A stretch of DNA of 64,000 nt from Segniliparus rotundus DSM 44985 (GCF_000092825.1 NC_014168.1:2905946-2969945); one strand, 5' to 3'. Counted from the first letter of the stretch, positions 48,578 through 58,402 are shown. Program-made: numbers and translations. Notes: generated by a model from the sequence alone, not told the origin.

Positions 48578-50293
48578 ATGGCAGAGCCGAACGGGTCGGA
48601 CCGTCGCCTGAAGCCGCACCCCGGGCAAGCGCGGTACCCGCTGCCGCCCGACCGGGGCCTGTCCGCGTACCAACAGGGCGCCGCGCCGCTCGAACAAGGC
48701 TACGAGGCCCCGCCCGTGCTGCCGGATCCGCCCGATGCCTCATCAGCGAGCCGAATCATGCAAGGCGGGGTTTTCCGGCAGCCCCAGCAGGAGCAGCCCG
48801 CCGCCCCTGGCCTCGTTGAGGCCCGCCCGCTGCACCGGCGGGTGGCCGCGAAGAGCAAAGACCTCACGTCGAAAGGCATCGCGCAGTTCCGCCGGGCCGC
48901 GAACGCGGACGGGGCCGACCAGTCCGGGCTCGCCGCGCTGACCTACCCGGTGATCCTCAACAGCGCCTGCGACGCGGCGATGGCCGTCGCGCTGGCTTCA
49001 ACGCTCTTCTTCGCGGCCGCGAAAGCGGAAAGCCAGACACGTGTGCTGCTGTACCTGGTCGTGAACATCGCCCCGTTCGCGGTGATCGCTCCGCTCATCG
49101 GCCCGTTCCTGGACCGCATCCAGCAGGGCCGCCGCGCCGCGCTCGCGGCCTCGTTCGTCGGCCGGGCCTTGCTCGCCCTCATCATCGCCTCGAATTGCGT
49201 CTGGGACGGGCCGAGCGGCCACCTGCGCTACGACCCGTTCGTGCTGTATCCGTGCGCGCTCGGGATGATGGTGCTCAGCAAGTCGTTCGTGCTGCTCAAG
49301 GCCGCGGTCACGCCTCGAGTGCTGCCCAGCGAGATCGATCTGGTCCGAACGAACGCGCGGCTGAACATGTTCGCGCTGCTGGGCGGGTCCGTCGCCGGGG
49401 GCGCGGCGGCGGTCGTCGTGGAATTCGTCGCCAGCAAGCTTTTCCACCAGCCCGGCGGGATGCTGCTCATCATTGTGTTCGGCGGGTTCGGGGCCTGGTT
49501 GTGCCTGCGCATCCCCGGCTGGGTGGAGATCACTGAGGGCGAGGTGCCCGCGACGCTGCGCTATCACGAGGAGCATTCGGGGCGCGGGAGGGGCTGGCGG
49601 GACACGCTGCGCGGCTTCGGGAAGGCCAAGACCCCGTTCGGGCGCGGGGTCATCACCGGGCTGTGGGGGGCGGGGACGATCCGATGGATGGTCGGCTACT
49701 TGTTCCTCTATGTGGCGTTCTTCTCAAAAGCGCACCATGCGGACGGGATCACATCGCTGCTCACGCTCGGGGCCATCGGCGGGGCTGCGGGGGTCGGCAC
49801 GTTCGTCGGGACGGCGATGGGCACCCGGAACACGTTCGGCAAACACGAGCGGGTCATCCTCGGCCTGCTCGGCGCCGTCGTCTTGATGAGCGTGATCACA
49901 GCGCTCACCCACACCATCCTGACGGCGGCGATCTCCGGCTTCGTCGTCGGCTTCGCCGCCTGCCTGTCCAAAACAGCGTTGGACGCCTCGATCATGGACG
50001 ACCTGCCCGAGGAGTCGCAGGCGAGCGGCTTCGGCCGATCCGAGACCGTGCTCCAGCTCAGCTGGGTGATGGGAGCGGCGACGGGGCTTTTGGCCCCGAC
50101 CGATCTGCGGTGGGGGTTCCTGATCGCCTCGGCCGTGTTGGCAGTCGGAGCCGCGCAGACCTACGCGAGCCACATCGGGAAGTCGCTGGTGCCGAACCTC
50201 GGGGGCAAACGGCCAGAGCATGCCGGCTCCGGAGGCACAGCACGGCATGCCGGCTCCGGAGGCGCGGCGCCGAACTCGGGCCGCGTACGCTGA
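48578..50293 (+). CDS. MFS-like membrane protein (Rv0876c-like)
   Basis: 571-aa major-facilitator-like protein with a ~120-residue cytosolic N-terminal extension, Pro-rich then basic (LHRRVAAKSKDLTSKGIAQF), followed by about twelve helices (VIAPLIGPFLDRIQQG; GALGMMVL-type segment; GFVVGFAACLSKTALDASIM; the latter a typical loop). Substrate unknown. ATG 48578 lies eight bases after gagg; a GTG at 48572 is too close. The last 25 residues include a duplicated HAGSGG block coded by a 19-bp direct repeat (about 50219-50262). The DUF2771 gene starts five bases after its stop, as Rv0876c-Rv0875c. Confidence 0.87.
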   Translation: MAEPNGSDRRLKPHPGQARYPLPPDRGLSAYQQGAAPLEQGYEAPPVLPDPPDASSASRIMQGGVFRQPQQEQPAAPGLVEARPLHRRVAAKSKDLTSKGIAQFRRAANADGADQSGLAALTYPVILNSACDAAMAVALASTLFFAAAKAESQTRVLLYLVVNIAPFAVIAPLIGPFLDRIQQGRRAALAASFVGRALLALIIASNCVWDGPSGHLRYDPFVLYPCALGMMVLSKSFVLLKAAVTPRVLPSEIDLVRTNARLNMFALLGGSVAGGAAAVVVEFVASKLFHQPGGMLLIIVFGGFGAWLCLRIPGWVEITEGEVPATLRYHEEHSGRGRGWRDTLRGFGKAKTPFGRGVITGLWGAGTIRWMVGYLFLYVAFFSKAHHADGITSLLTLGAIGGAAGVGTFVGTAMGTRNTFGKHERVILGLLGAVVLMSVITALTHTILTAAISGFVVGFAACLSKTALDASIMDDLPEESQASGFGRSETVLQLSWVMGAATGLLAPTDLRWGFLIASAVLAVGAAQTYASHIGKSLVPNLGGKRPEHAGSGGTARHAGSGGAAPNSGRVR

Positions 50294-50297
50294 TCGC

Positions 50298-50840
50298 GTG
50301 TTCAAGAAACCAGCGTTCATCCTCGGCGCCGTCGCCGCCATCGCGGTCGTCACCGCTGTCGTCTCGACCACGTTGGCATTGCGCGCGCCCAAGGAGGCCC
50401 CTGCCGTCTCGGTGTGGGTCTCGTCTGGGACGTACACAACGGTGGAGCCGTTGCAGTACTGCGACATCGATCTGAAGAATTGCGTCGCCGAACTCGGCTC
50501 GACGCAGCCCGCGCACATCGCGGTCGGCCCGAACGACCGGGTGCTCGTCTCGGTGCCGAAAGAGGTCGCCAAGGGCTGGCTTTTGGACCTGGTCTGGTAC
50601 CGGGAGACCCCGAAGGGCGCCGAAGTGGACCATCCGCAGCCGCAAACCTTCCTGAAAAAGGACGACGCGGCGTACGCAGTCTGGATCGAGCCGAGGGGCG
50701 ACGGTTGGCGGCTGCGCTCCCTGTCCATCGTGACCCCTTCGCAGGTGCTCGACCCGGAGAAGGACGATGTCCTCTGGGCTGGGACCTGGCTGGTGTGCAC
50801 GGACGACTGCCAGCTTGAGAAGGTGCGGGTCGGCGGGTAG
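50298..50840 (+). CDS. DUF2771 membrane-anchored protein (Rv0875c-like)
   Basis: 180-aa protein with one N-terminal membrane segment (AFILGAVAAIAVVTAVVSTT) and an extracytoplasmic domain with conserved YCDIDLKNCV, DRVLVSVPKEVAKGWLLDLVW and a C-terminal Cys pair (LVCTDDCQ). GTG 50298 starts five bases after the MFS stop. No lipobox. Function unknown; co-occurrence with the MFS gene suggests they work together. Confidence 0.82.
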   Translation: MFKKPAFILGAVAAIAVVTAVVSTTLALRAPKEAPAVSVWVSSGTYTTVEPLQYCDIDLKNCVAELGSTQPAHIAVGPNDRVLVSVPKEVAKGWLLDLVWYRETPKGAEVDHPQPQTFLKKDDAAYAVWIEPRGDGWRLRSLSIVTPSQVLDPEKDDVLWAGTWLVCTDDCQLEKVRVGG

Positions 50841-50874
50841 CGCCGACCGTCGCGGCGAGGAGACGAACGGGCGC

Positions 50875-51306
50875 TTAGCCCTCGAGCTCCTTCGCGACCG
50901 CGCGCAGCACTTCCGCGACCCGGCGGCCGTTCGCCCGGTCCGGGCTCTTGCCGCGACGCAGATCAGGCTGCACCTTCGCCTCAAGAACTTTGATCATGTC
51001 TTCGATCATCCCGTGCAACTCTTCGGGGGAATGCTTGGGCAGCGAGCGTTCGGCGCGGTCGGAACGGCCCCGGCCCCGGCCGTCTTCCACCACGGAAGGG
51101 GTGGAGAGCACACGGATCGACAGGGCCTGCGGGCCTCGGCGGCCATCGGCCATGCCGAATTCGACGACCTGGCCGGGTTTGAGCTCGTCGACCCCAGCGG
51201 GCAGCGCCGAAGAGCCGACGTAGACGTCATCGCCGTCCTCTTGCGTCAAAAAGCCGAAGCCTTTGTCAGCGCTATACCACTTGACCTTCCCCGTGGGCAC
51301 AGTCAT
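50875..51306 (-). CDS. cspB: Cold-shock domain protein (CspB type, extended)
   Basis: 143-aa single-stranded nucleic-acid-binding protein. The N-terminal cold-shock domain (residues 1-~67) has [21 protein letters not shown] (RNP1 KGFGFL), [10 protein letters not shown] (RNP2-like) and [17 protein letters not shown]. The C-terminal extension ([19 protein letters not shown]...) is typical of the Rv0871 type. ATG 51306 has ggaag seven or so bases upstream; ATG 51312 is too close. Single gene, convergent with DUF2771. Confidence 0.92.
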   Translation of the reverse strand: MTVPTGKVKWYSADKGFGFLTQEDGDDVYVGSSALPAGVDELKPGQVVEFGMADGRRGPQALSIRVLSTPSVVEDGRGRGRSDRAERSLPKHSPEELHGMIEDMIKVLEAKVQPDLRRGKSPDRANGRRVAEVLRAVAKELEG

Positions 51307-51433
51307 CACCATTCTCTTCCAGGTCCCTGAGGGCGAACATGAAGAGCGCCGACGGGACGACCGAAAACTTGCCGGGCCAGTCTAGATCTTCCGCACGGAA
51401 AAGAGAAACGCGAAATCCGGCTAGGCTGAACGC

Positions 51434-51940
51434 ATGGTTCTGCACCTTGCCGACCTCAGCGACGATCTGGCCAACCCTCGGGCGCTGCGCGACGCCTACG
51501 GCTCCTTCCCCAGCGGCGTGGTCGCCGTGTGCCGTCTGTTGGACGGGGAGCCTGTGGGTCTCGCCGCGAGTTCGTTCGTCTCTGTGTCCATTGACCCGCC
51601 GCTGGTCTCGGTGTGCGTGCGCAACGAATCGCAGACGTGGCCGCAGGTCCAGAGCGCGCCGAGCATCGGCGTGAGCGTGCTGGCCGGGCATCAGCACACG
51701 CACGGCCGGGCTTTGGCCGGGCCTGCCGAAAGCCGGTTCGCCGACGTGCATTGGCACGCCTCGCCCACGGGGGCGGTGTTTTTGGCGAACGCCGCCGCCT
51801 GGCTGGAGTGCGTGGTCGATCAGGAGATCCCGGCGGGCGATCACCATATCGTTGTGCTGCGAATCCGCGCCTTGGCCGTCGACGTCGGCGCTGAGCCGTT
51901 GGTGTTCCACGCGTCGCGGTTCCGTTCCTTGCACGCGTGA
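51434..51940 (+). CDS. Flavin reductase-domain protein
   Basis: 168-aa protein of the flavin reductase (FMN-binding split-barrel) family that supplies reduced flavin to a partner oxygenase or acts as an FMN oxidoreductase. Family motifs: RDAYGSFPSGVVAVC (the F-x-x-G-V-x-V start), GLAASSFVSVSIDPPLVSVCV, SIGVSVLAGHQ, and a C-terminal GDHHIVVLRIRAL (GDH motif). No oxygenase gene is adjacent. Gap of 41 bases to moaA on the same strand, so co-transcription is possible. Confidence 0.9.
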   Translation: MVLHLADLSDDLANPRALRDAYGSFPSGVVAVCRLLDGEPVGLAASSFVSVSIDPPLVSVCVRNESQTWPQVQSAPSIGVSVLAGHQHTHGRALAGPAESRFADVHWHASPTGAVFLANAAAWLECVVDQEIPAGDHHIVVLRIRALAVDVGAEPLVFHASRFRSLHA

Positions 51941-51981
51941 CATGCGCGGCCAGTGCGGGCACGTACCCTGGAGGAATGGCC

Positions 51982-53094
51982 GTGGTCGCATTAGGCTTCC
52001 CAGGATCGAAACCCAGAGACGGTGACGCCCGGTTCGACGGCATGCCCCGAACCGGGCCGATGCTCGACCGTTTCGGGCGCCGCGCGACGGATCTGAGGAT
52101 TTCGCTCACGGATCGCTGCAACCTGCGTTGCACGTATTGCATGCCCGAGGAGGGCATGCAATGGCTGCCCGGCGAAGATCTGCTCACTGTGGAGGAGATC
52201 GTCCGCCTCGTGCGCATCGCGGTGACAAAATTGCACGTCGCCGAGGTTCGGTTCACCGGGGGCGAGCCGTTGCTGCACAAGGATCTGCCCACGATCCTGC
52301 GGTTGTGCTCGGCCTTGCGGCCCCGCGCCGAACTTTCCATCACCACGAACGGCCTGGGTTTGCGCCAGAAGGCGCAGATGCTCGCCGACTGCGGCCTTGA
52401 CCGGCTGAACGTGTCTTTGGACGCGGCCGACCCGGTCTCGTACGCGGAGTCCACCCGGCGGGACAGGTTCCACGATGTGCTCGCCGGATTGGCCGCCGCG
52501 TCGGCAGCTGGCCTTCGTCCGATCAAGGTGAACGCCGTCCTCACGCGTCGGGCGAGGCCCTCGGGGCAGGGCGGCGCGGACAGCAAGGATTGGCGGGCGG
52601 TCGCGGTCGAGCTGCTCGAACTCTGTCTCGCTCAGGGCTTCGAACTGCGGTTCATCGAGCAGATGCCGCTCGACGCAGGGCGTTCTTGGTCACGCGCCGA
52701 GATGATCCGCGCCGATGAGATAGTGGACGCGTTGGGCCGTCACCGCAGTTTGACGCCGGATCGCGCGCCGAGGGGCAGCGCTCCGGCGAGCCGGTGGCTT
52801 GTGGACGGGGGACCGGCTCGCGTGGGGGTGATCGCGTCGGTGACCAAGCCGTTCTGCGCCGACTGCGACCGGACCCGGGTCACCGCGGACGGGCAGGTCC
52901 GCAACTGCTTGTTCGCCGCCGAGGAGACCGACCTGCGCGCTGTGCTGCGTTCCTCAGAGCTCGCGGAGCAGGACGGGGACGCTGCTGTGGAGTTGCTTTG
53001 GCGCCAAGCCACATGGATGAAGCGGGCCGGGCATGGGATGGATGAGCCTTGGTTTGAGCAACCGGAGCGGCCCATGAGCGCGATAGGCGGTTGA
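51982..53094 (+). CDS. moaA: GTP 3',8-cyclase (molybdenum cofactor step 1)
   Basis: Radical SAM enzyme that, with MoaC, converts GTP to cyclic pyranopterin monophosphate. Motifs: RISLTDRCNLRCTYCMPE (CxxxCxxC for the first 4Fe-4S cluster), RFTGGEPLLHKDL, TTNGLGLRQKAQ, LNVSLDAADP, the C-terminal cluster FCADCDRTRVTADGQVRNC, and the terminal GG (MSAIGG) required for activity. ggagg at 51970-51974 fits GTG 51982 (seven bases) better than ATG 51976 (one base). About 370 aa. moaD follows after a small junction duplication. It resembles M. tuberculosis moaA2. Confidence 0.96.
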   Translation: MVALGFPGSKPRDGDARFDGMPRTGPMLDRFGRRATDLRISLTDRCNLRCTYCMPEEGMQWLPGEDLLTVEEIVRLVRIAVTKLHVAEVRFTGGEPLLHKDLPTILRLCSALRPRAELSITTNGLGLRQKAQMLADCGLDRLNVSLDAADPVSYAESTRRDRFHDVLAGLAAASAAGLRPIKVNAVLTRRARPSGQGGADSKDWRAVAVELLELCLAQGFELRFIEQMPLDAGRSWSRAEMIRADEIVDALGRHRSLTPDRAPRGSAPASRWLVDGGPARVGVIASVTKPFCADCDRTRVTADGQVRNCLFAAEETDLRAVLRSSELAEQDGDAAVELLWRQATWMKRAGHGMDEPWFEQPERPMSAIGG

Positions 53095-53189
53095 CAAGCA
53101 TGAGCACGCGGTCCGGCCTCCCCGGCAACCGCCGCAGCGCGACCACACCAACACCCAGCGCGATAGGCGGTCGACAAGCATGAGCACGG
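53077..53189. repeat. 33-bp direct repeat at the moaA/moaD junction
   Basis: 53077-53109 and 53157-53189 share agcgcgataggcggt-gacaagcatgagcacg with one internal mismatch; the period is 80 bases. The first copy holds the 3' end of moaA and an ATG opening a 27-codon frame; the second copy holds the real moaD start. The small frame ends on a TGA that overlaps the moaD ATG. Confidence 0.85.
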
Positions 53190-53440
53190 GCGAAACGGTC
53201 ACTGTGCGCTTTTTCGCCGCCGCGGAGGAGGCGGCGGGCGTTGACGAGGCGGCGCGGCCCCTTGCGGAGGGCGAGACGCTGCGCGATGTCATCGACGGGC
53301 TTGTCCGCGCCGCGCCTGCGCTCGCTGGCGTGCTGTGCACCTGCTCTTATCTGCGCAATGGCGTCGCTGTCCGCGATGCGCGCCTGCCGCTCGAACCGGG
53401 CGATGTCGTCGATGTTCTTCCGCCTTTCTCCGGCGGTTAA
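53180..53440 (+). CDS. moaD: Molybdopterin synthase sulfur carrier subunit MoaD
   Basis: 86-aa ubiquitin-fold protein, the small subunit of molybdopterin synthase that donates sulfur from a C-terminal thiocarboxylate. The essential C-terminal Gly-Gly is present (DVLPPFSGG), with VTVRFFAAAEEAAG at the first strand and YLRNGVAVRDARLPLEPGDV before the tail. ATG 53180 lies in the second copy of the junction repeat. Likely partner of moaE at 62492-62950 and substrate of the MoeZ encoded at 35862-37157. Confidence 0.95.
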   Translation: MSTGETVTVRFFAAAEEAAGVDEAARPLAEGETLRDVIDGLVRAAPALAGVLCTCSYLRNGVAVRDARLPLEPGDVVDVLPPFSGG

Positions 53441-54643
<1,203 letters not shown>

Positions 54644-54652
54644 GCCGACGAC

Positions 54653-54698
54653 ACAACGAGAGGGGCCCGCGCCAGTTGGCGCGGGCCCCTCTCGTTGT
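54653..54698. terminator. Strong bidirectional terminator
   Basis: A perfect 22-bp inverted repeat (54653-54674 with 54677-54698; acaacgagaggggcccgcgc...) with a two-base apex, ten bases after the rpfA stop. The convergent transglutaminase gene ends 16 bases beyond it, so it can serve both. Confidence 0.85.
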
Positions 54699-54714
54699 CG
54701 GCTGCCCGCCGCCG

Positions 54715-55521
54715 CTAGGTGATGCTGACGAGTTGCGTGAGATCGTCGCCCGGCAGCTCGCCCTCGACGACGGCTGTGACGACCGACTCGTTCAAGACGA
54801 TCGCGCCCCGATGGTTGTCGAGGAACGCGGTGTCCGCCGCGTCGCGTCCCGTGGCGACGCGCACAAGCGTGGAGCGCGGCGCGAGGCAGGTCGCGTCCAC
54901 CACTCGCCACACGCCATTGACGAGCGCTTCGGCCACAGCGTGGAAATCCATCGGGTCGCAGCCCGGCGCGTACACGGCGACCAGGCGCGCGGGAACATTC
55001 AGCGCGCGCAGCATCGCCACGACCAGGTGCGCGTAGTCCCGGCACACGCCCCTGCCCGCGAGCAGGGTGTCGGCCGCGCCGTCAATGGCGTCGCTGCTGC
55101 CCGGCACGTAGCGCAAACGTGCGCCGACCCACGCCGCGACCCTCGCCAACAGGGCCTCGGAATCAAGGGAGTCGCCGAACTCGGCGGCGGCGAACCCGCA
55201 GAACTTGTCGCTCTCCGCGTAACGGCTTGGGCGCAGGAACACCGACGCGTCCGACTCAAGCACGGCAGCGGGGGCCGTGTTGCCTTTGATGGTCGCGTCA
55301 TAGGAGACCAAGAGTTTGCCCGGCGCGGCGGGGAAGGTGTGAATGCGGTTGCCGTGCTCGGTCAGGATCTGTTTGGCCTGGATGTTTTTGCCGTTCAGCG
55401 TGAACGACAATGATTCTTCCACCTGAGCGCCAGGGTGCGGGGCGACAGCGATTTGGCATTCAAGGACCGTGCTGTCGACGACGTCGACGTCGAGTCGGGC
55501 TGAGACAATGCGAGTGACCAA
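54715..55521 (-). CDS. Transglutaminase-like cysteine protease-fold protein
   Basis: 268-aa cytosolic protein with the transglutaminase-like triad: Cys in GRGVCRDYAHLVVAMLRA, His in PMDFHAVAEALV, Asp in WRVVDATCLAPR. The N-terminal ~120 residues form the beta-rich domain often found before it (FTLNGKNIQAKQILTEHGNR). The TTG start at 55521 is fixed by a strong aggagg. Roles in bacteria include peptide hydrolysis and tail modification; the substrate here is unknown. Convergent with rpfA across a shared terminator. Confidence 0.9.
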   Translation of the reverse strand: MVTRIVSARLDVDVVDSTVLECQIAVAPHPGAQVEESLSFTLNGKNIQAKQILTEHGNRIHTFPAAPGKLLVSYDATIKGNTAPAAVLESDASVFLRPSRYAESDKFCGFAAAEFGDSLDSEALLARVAAWVGARLRYVPGSSDAIDGAADTLLAGRGVCRDYAHLVVAMLRALNVPARLVAVYAPGCDPMDFHAVAEALVNGVWRVVDATCLAPRSTLVRVATGRDAADTAFLDNHRGAIVLNESVVTAVVEGELPGDDLTQLVSIT

Positions 55522-55621
55522 GCGATCCTCCTAGGACGGGCTCTTCATGGGGTTGGACTTGGCCGCGGGAGCGCCGAGCCAATGGGAAATATGGCAGAAG
55601 GGAAAGGGATGTGACCGGGGA

Positions 55622-55669
55622 GCGTTGTCGCGCAGCGCCTCTTCGGGCAGAAGCTCCGCGCGACAACGC
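55622..55669. repeat. 12-bp perfect inverted repeat, 24-base loop
   Basis: gcgttgtcgcgc (55622-55633) and gcgcgacaacgc (55658-55669). Between the start of the transglutaminase gene and the end of the DoxX gene. It could form a long hairpin in either direction, or be an operator in the transglutaminase promoter. Confidence 0.6.
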
Positions 55670-55670
55670 C

Positions 55671-55693
55671 CCTGCGGGCGGGCGCCCCGCAGG
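55671..55693 (-). terminator. GC-rich hairpin after the DoxX gene
   Basis: cctgcggg-cgggcgc-cccgcagg, an 8-bp stem with a seven-base loop, two bases past the stop of the minus-strand DoxX gene. No T-run. Probable terminator. Confidence 0.5.
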
Positions 55694-55695
55694 CC

Positions 55696-56673
55696 TCAGA
55701 AGAGCTTGCGCAACTTCGGTTTCTGCTCCACGGCGAGAGTTTCGATCTGCTCCTTGCCTTTGGCGGCGGCCCTTGCGAACTCGTCCGCCCGTTTCGCGGC
55801 GCTGTCGGCGAGCTCTTCCGCGCGCTGCGACGCGATCTCGGTGAGCTCGGCGCCTCGCTGGCGAGCGTTTTCCATGATGACTGGCGCTTGCTTCTGCAGT
55901 TTCTTCTGCGCTTTCTGCGCCTTCTTGCCCCACTGTGCCGCCGTGTCTTCCAACGCCTCGGACACCTCGGCCCATCGCTCGCTGGCGTTCTCCATGACCA
56001 CCGGGACCTTCTTCTCCGCCTGCTCGCGCAGCTTCACTGCCTGCTTCTGCAGTTTCTTCTGCGCTTTCTCCGCTTTCTTGCCCCACTCTGCCACTGCGTC
56101 CTCTCCGGCTGAAGACACCTCGGCCCATCGCCCCGCGGCGCTGTCGGCGATCTCGTGCGCGCGGTCTGCCAGCAGGGACGAGGGCTGCGAGCCGCCAGGG
56201 ATCGCGGCGGCCACGGCAGCAGCCGCGTCCTTCGCGGCTCGCCGCGCGCGCCAAGACAGGCCCGGACGCCCCTCGGTGTCGATCGCGGCGATGACAAGGC
56301 CGCCCAAAAGCGAGACGTTCTTCCAGAAATGAGCCTTTTGCAGCGCTTTGAGCTCAGGATCTTGCTCGAGCCAGAAGGCGTGGCTCGCGAGGGTCGCGGG
56401 CGCCACTGTGCCCGCGAGCACCAGCGACGACACACGGGGAAGTGTGCCGGTCGCGAGGGCAAGACCGGCCACGAGCTGCACCGCCCCGTTGACGCGGGCA
56501 TAGGTCTGAGGATCGCGCGGCAAACGCTGGGCCAACGGCTCAGGCAGCGCCCCTAATGCTTTGTCCACCAACGGCTTGGCCGCTGGCGCGGGGCTGGGGC
56601 GGCGCGCCGCCTCCGAACCGGCGATGATGAAAAACGACCCGAGCAGGGGGCGGGCGATACGCCGTGTCAACAT
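55696..56673 (-). CDS. DoxX-family membrane protein with duplicated coiled-coil tail
   Basis: 325 aa. The first ~160 residues are a DoxX-type domain with four hydrophobic segments (RPLLGSFFIIAGSEAARR; NGAVQLVAGLALATGTLP; SLVLAGTVAPATLASHAFWL; FWKNVSLLGGLVIAAIDTEG). The remaining half is a highly charged Ala/Glu/Lys/Gln coiled coil with an internal duplication: WAEVSSAGEDAVAEWGKKAE then WAEVSEALEDTAAQWGKKAQ, each followed by KAQKKLQKQA and V-[IV]-MENA. ATG 56673 follows ggagg. DoxX domains are linked to redox stress; the tail suggests binding to a partner or to the envelope. Single gene beside the Asp23 operon. Confidence 0.85.
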   Translation of the reverse strand: MLTRRIARPLLGSFFIIAGSEAARRPSPAPAAKPLVDKALGALPEPLAQRLPRDPQTYARVNGAVQLVAGLALATGTLPRVSSLVLAGTVAPATLASHAFWLEQDPELKALQKAHFWKNVSLLGGLVIAAIDTEGRPGLSWRARRAAKDAAAAVAAAIPGGSQPSSLLADRAHEIADSAAGRWAEVSSAGEDAVAEWGKKAEKAQKKLQKQAVKLREQAEKKVPVVMENASERWAEVSEALEDTAAQWGKKAQKAQKKLQKQAPVIMENARQRGAELTEIASQRAEELADSAAKRADEFARAAAKGKEQIETLAVEQKPKLRKLF

Positions 56674-56895
56674 GAAAAACCTCCAAATAATGCGCGTTGC
56701 GCTGTTGTTTTCGTCGGCACTGCGCTCACAGCGCTGACATCTCTGGTGTTCGGCCCTTCCGATCCGCGCGGGCAGCGCGCCCGCGATTGTGGAGCGCCGC
56801 CACGCGCCCCACACCGACCAGGCTAGACCTAGGAGCGGGAAGGCTTTCAGGGCCCGTCCGAACGCGGCGCTTTCCAGGAGCCCCGCGCTCTTGGC

Positions 56896-57450
56896 CTAGA
56901 GCAAGGCCGTGTCGGTGTGATCGGGGCCGATGTATTTGACGACGAACTGCACATCGACGTCGGGGCCCGCCGCGGCGTGCGCGTCGGCTCGGCACCGGCG
57001 GGCGAGGCGAGCGATATCCGCAGGCGAGGTGTGCGGGGGCAGCTCGGCGACAATGCGTATCACCGGGGCGCGGCCCTCGACGCGAATGACGGCCCGAGCA
57101 CTGTGGACTTGTGGATGACGGGCCACATCGGCGGCGGCAGCAGCGGCGATCCGGTCCAGGGCGATCGGGCCGCGCGCAGCCGCGCCGAGGCGCGAAGCCG
57201 TCGGCCGCACATGGGCCAGCACAACCCACAGCCCGAACAGAAGCAGAGCGAAACCGACGCAGGCGAGCGCCGCGGACCACCACGGCCACTGGGGAGCTCG
57301 GGCGATCGCATGAGGGTCGATCCTGTCGGAGGCTTGGCGCGCGATGGGGACCAGGGCGCGGTCGCCGATCAGCCAGAGCGCGCCGACGAGCAGCACCAAC
57401 CCGGTCAACGCGGTGAGCAGCCGGTCGGCCAGGCGCACGGAGGAAGTCAT
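56896..57450 (-). CDS. AmaP-like two-helix membrane protein of the Asp23 operon
   Basis: 184 aa. Two membrane segments (LLTALTGLVLLVGALWLI and WWSAALACVGFALLLFGLWV), then a soluble domain of the Asp23/AmaP kind (DVARHPQVHSARAVIRVEGR, PVIRIVAELPPHTSPADI). Alkaline-shock membrane anchoring proteins hold Asp23 at the envelope in firmicutes; the same role is inferred. ATG 57450 overlaps the stop of the upstream gene (ATGA). It is the last gene of the six-gene minus-strand operon starting at 59431. Confidence 0.82.
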   Translation of the reverse strand: MTSSVRLADRLLTALTGLVLLVGALWLIGDRALVPIARQASDRIDPHAIARAPQWPWWSAALACVGFALLLFGLWVVLAHVRPTASRLGAAARGPIALDRIAAAAAADVARHPQVHSARAVIRVEGRAPVIRIVAELPPHTSPADIARLARRCRADAHAAAGPDVDVQFVVKYIGPDHTDTALL

Positions 57451-58223
57451 AGAACGGGCCTTTCTCGCAGCGATTCCTCGTCGGCGGCGTCGCGGCGCTG
57501 TTGGTCGTGCCAGTGGCCCACAGCGGCGCGGGGAAGCCAAATCCCTTCGCCGACGAGGACATGGGTGCGCGGACGCGGGATGAACGCCACGACCACGAGC
57601 ACAAGTCCCACCGCCCCGGCCGCGACTGCGGCTGGCCACGTCCACCATGTCCAATGCGCGCCGCTGACGCTCCGCGCGGCAGCTTCCACCAGCCTCGGTC
57701 CTTGAAGCCACCCCGCGCCGAGCGCGGCTTCCCGCAGCAGCAACACCCCTGCGGCGATCAAGACCAAAGCGAGCAGCAGGGCGACGACAGAGGCGGCGGC
57801 CAGACCGCGGGGGCCGCGCCTGGGCTCGGGCTCGCCGCCGGGATCAGCGGGCACGTCCATGTAGGCCTGGGCGACTTGCGCCGGAGTGCGTTCGTTGTGC
57901 AGTCGGTCGATCCGCACCCGGACCTGGTCGGGCCGCTCGCCCAGGGAACGCTGGAGCTCGCTGGTCACCGCGTGGCTCACGGCGGCGACGACCTGCTCGC
58001 CGTTCACGGGCCAGCTCGCCGCGACGCGCACGTCCACGATGCTGCGCCCCCGGTGGACCTCTGTGCTGGCAGACGGAAGCGTGTGTCGGGGCAGAGCGCC
58101 CCGGTGCGCGGCCACTTCCGGAACCGAAAGCGCGGCGTACTCGATCAACCGCTGACGAGCACGGGCGCGCACGAGGGTGACGCCCCTGACCGGCTGCGTG
58201 GGTGCTTGCTGCGCCATCGCCAT
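57447..58223 (-). CDS. DUF6286-type membrane protein with Asp23-like N-terminus
   Basis: 258 aa. N-terminal ~115 residues resemble an Asp23/Gls24-like beta domain (VDVRVAASWPVNGEQVVAAVSHAVT, PDQVRVRIDRLH), then two hydrophobic segments (SVVALLLALVLIAAGVLLL; WPAAVAAGAVGLVLVVVAFI) separated by a periplasmic loop, matching the DUF6286 layout of actinobacterial Asp23 operons. Its ATG at 58223 overlaps the DUF2273 stop (TGATG) and its stop overlaps the AmaP-like start. Function: probable envelope-stress scaffold, by association. Confidence 0.82.
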   Translation of the reverse strand: MAMAQQAPTQPVRGVTLVRARARQRLIEYAALSVPEVAAHRGALPRHTLPSASTEVHRGRSIVDVRVAASWPVNGEQVVAAVSHAVTSELQRSLGERPDQVRVRIDRLHNERTPAQVAQAYMDVPADPGGEPEPRRGPRGLAAASVVALLLALVLIAAGVLLLREAALGAGWLQGPRLVEAAARSVSGAHWTWWTWPAAVAAGAVGLVLVVVAFIPRPRTHVLVGEGIWLPRAAVGHWHDQQRRDAADEESLRERPVL

Positions 58224-58402
58224 CAGCTCCGGCGGCGGCCGAGAGCGGTCAGGTCGATCGCGCCGTCGAGATGAGCCCCGACCAGCGCCCCTGCTCCGGC
58301 GAGCACAACCGACAGCAGGAAGCCGACCAGGCCGCCGACGACAATCGCGATGGTCAGCAACAGCCCGCCGAAGAACCCTGCTAACGCGTATTTCCCATTC
58401 AT
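58223..58402 (-). CDS. DUF2273-like small membrane protein
   Basis: 59-aa protein that is almost all one or two hydrophobic helices: ALAGFFGGLLLTIAIVVGGL and LLSVVLAGAGALVGAHLDG, ending in basic RRRS. Small DUF2273 proteins sit next to asp23-type genes in many Gram-positives. ATG 58402 overlaps the upstream stop (ATGA), and its TGA overlaps the next ATG, so it is locked into the operon. No longer frame here is plausible. Confidence 0.85.
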   Translation of the reverse strand: MNGKYALAGFFGGLLLTIAIVVGGLVGFLLSVVLAGAGALVGAHLDGAIDLTALGRRRS

